DNA of 64,000 nt from Sphingomonas sp. LHG3406-1 (lineage in GTDB: Bacteria; Pseudomonadota; Alphaproteobacteria; Sphingomonadales; Sphingomonadaceae), in assembly GCF_029637485.1 (NCBI RefSeq), contig NZ_CP069128.1:2574001-2638000 (forward strand). Direction: 5' to 3'. Position 1 is the first letter of the stretch. Each line of letters begins with the position of its first letter. A program made the position numbers and the translations under genes. Below the pieces are notes generated by a model, which worked only from the letters and a program-made list of their open reading frames with translations, was not told where the DNA came from and searched no databases. Shown here piece after piece: positions 63,810-64,000 of the stretch.

Positions 63810-64000
63810 TCAGCCGCGGTTGCCGAGGTTCCGGAGAAGATCGGCGGCGAACTCGCTGAGCGTGTCGTCCCGCGCACCGAGGATGGCGATGGTGTCGCCC
63901 GGCCCAGCCTCGGCGAGCAGGCGAGCGCCGATCGCGGTCCGTTCGGGCACATGCTCCGCCTTGCCGCCGCCGCGGACGATCGCGTCGGCCAGCCAGTCCG
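63810..64000 (-). CDS. Mur-ligase family protein, C-terminal end (rest outside window)
   Basis: 63 visible residues: DWLADAIVRGGGKAEHVPER, TAIGARLLAEAGPGDTIAIL, GARDDTLSEFAADLLRNL. GDTIAILGARDDTLSEF is the closing segment of UDP-N-acetylmuramate ligase-like enzymes (MurC/Mpl group). Identity depends on the part outside. Confidence 0.65.
   Translation of the reverse strand, partial: DWLADAIVRGGGKAEHVPERTAIGARLLAEAGPGDTIAILGARDDTLSEFAADLLRNLGNRG

Overview
The window looks like chromosomal DNA of a sphingomonad (Alphaproteobacteria, order Sphingomonadales). Supporting signs are high GC, a large TonB-dependent receptor next to glycan genes, a De Ley-Doudoroff galactose pathway, a GcrA cell-cycle regulator, a Rieske/cyt b/cyt c1 (petABC) operon, HTH and DUF559 genes typical of the group, candidate EcfG stress promoters (GGAAC-N17-GTT) and several families of interspersed palindromic repeats. 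The genus cannot be fixed from this sequence alone. No rRNA, tRNA, CRISPR array, transposase or phage structural gene was seen.

Layout. 0-13 kb: sugar locus. A truncated TonB-dependent receptor, three GH43-type glycosidases, D-galactose/L-arabinose 1-dehydrogenase, dgoA, dgoK, an SMP-30 lactonase, a GH1-like glycosidase, dgoD and an aldose 1-epimerase. Together they can take a galactan or arabinogalactan fragment across the outer membrane, trim it, and convert galactose through galactonolactone, galactonate, KDGal and KDPGal to pyruvate and glyceraldehyde 3-phosphate. 12-16 kb: ZIP transporter, two convergent TonB-like genes, a K+ channel. 15.9-18.1 kb: accessory patch with a frame-disrupted HTH gene, a DUF559 gene set inside long inverted repeats, and a CdiI-like immunity gene without a toxin. 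18-31 kb: parE, gcrA, ABC-2 permease, argD, cold-shock protein, hslO, candidate sRNA, queC-x-queE, two small lipoproteins, lipB, hemF. 31-35 kb: petABC and apt. 35-36.4 kb: low-GC repeat-rich patch with two small ORFs. 36-47.6 kb: ychF, 2OG oxygenase, pth, rplY, pseudouridine synthase, receiver protein, Rieske oxygenase, AmpG-like transporter, and lapA-pyrF-accD-folC. 47.7-64 kb: beta-lactamase-like hydrolase, hemerythrin protein, glutaredoxin, DEAD-box helicase, UvrD helicase, a roughly 750-nt stretch that looks like a large structured RNA, thioesterase, small stress-type proteins, symporter, LytS/LytR-type two-component pair, and a Mur-ligase/2H-phosphoesterase/HAD cluster cut by the window end.

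Most notable: (1) at about 54105-54856, a GGA-rich region with no credible protein, many hairpins capped by GCAA, TTCG or CTTG loops, a promoter-like sequence before it and a 12-bp terminator after it; (2) small accessory genes bounded by repeats at 17.0-18.0 and 35.4-36.1 kb; (3) three convergent gene pairs whose stop codons share a single CTAG; (4) three candidate EcfG promoters before stress-type genes; (5) operons from which expected amino-acid genes (argF, trpFBA) are absent at this place.

All calls are from reading the sequence; family names come from recognised motifs, not from database searches.
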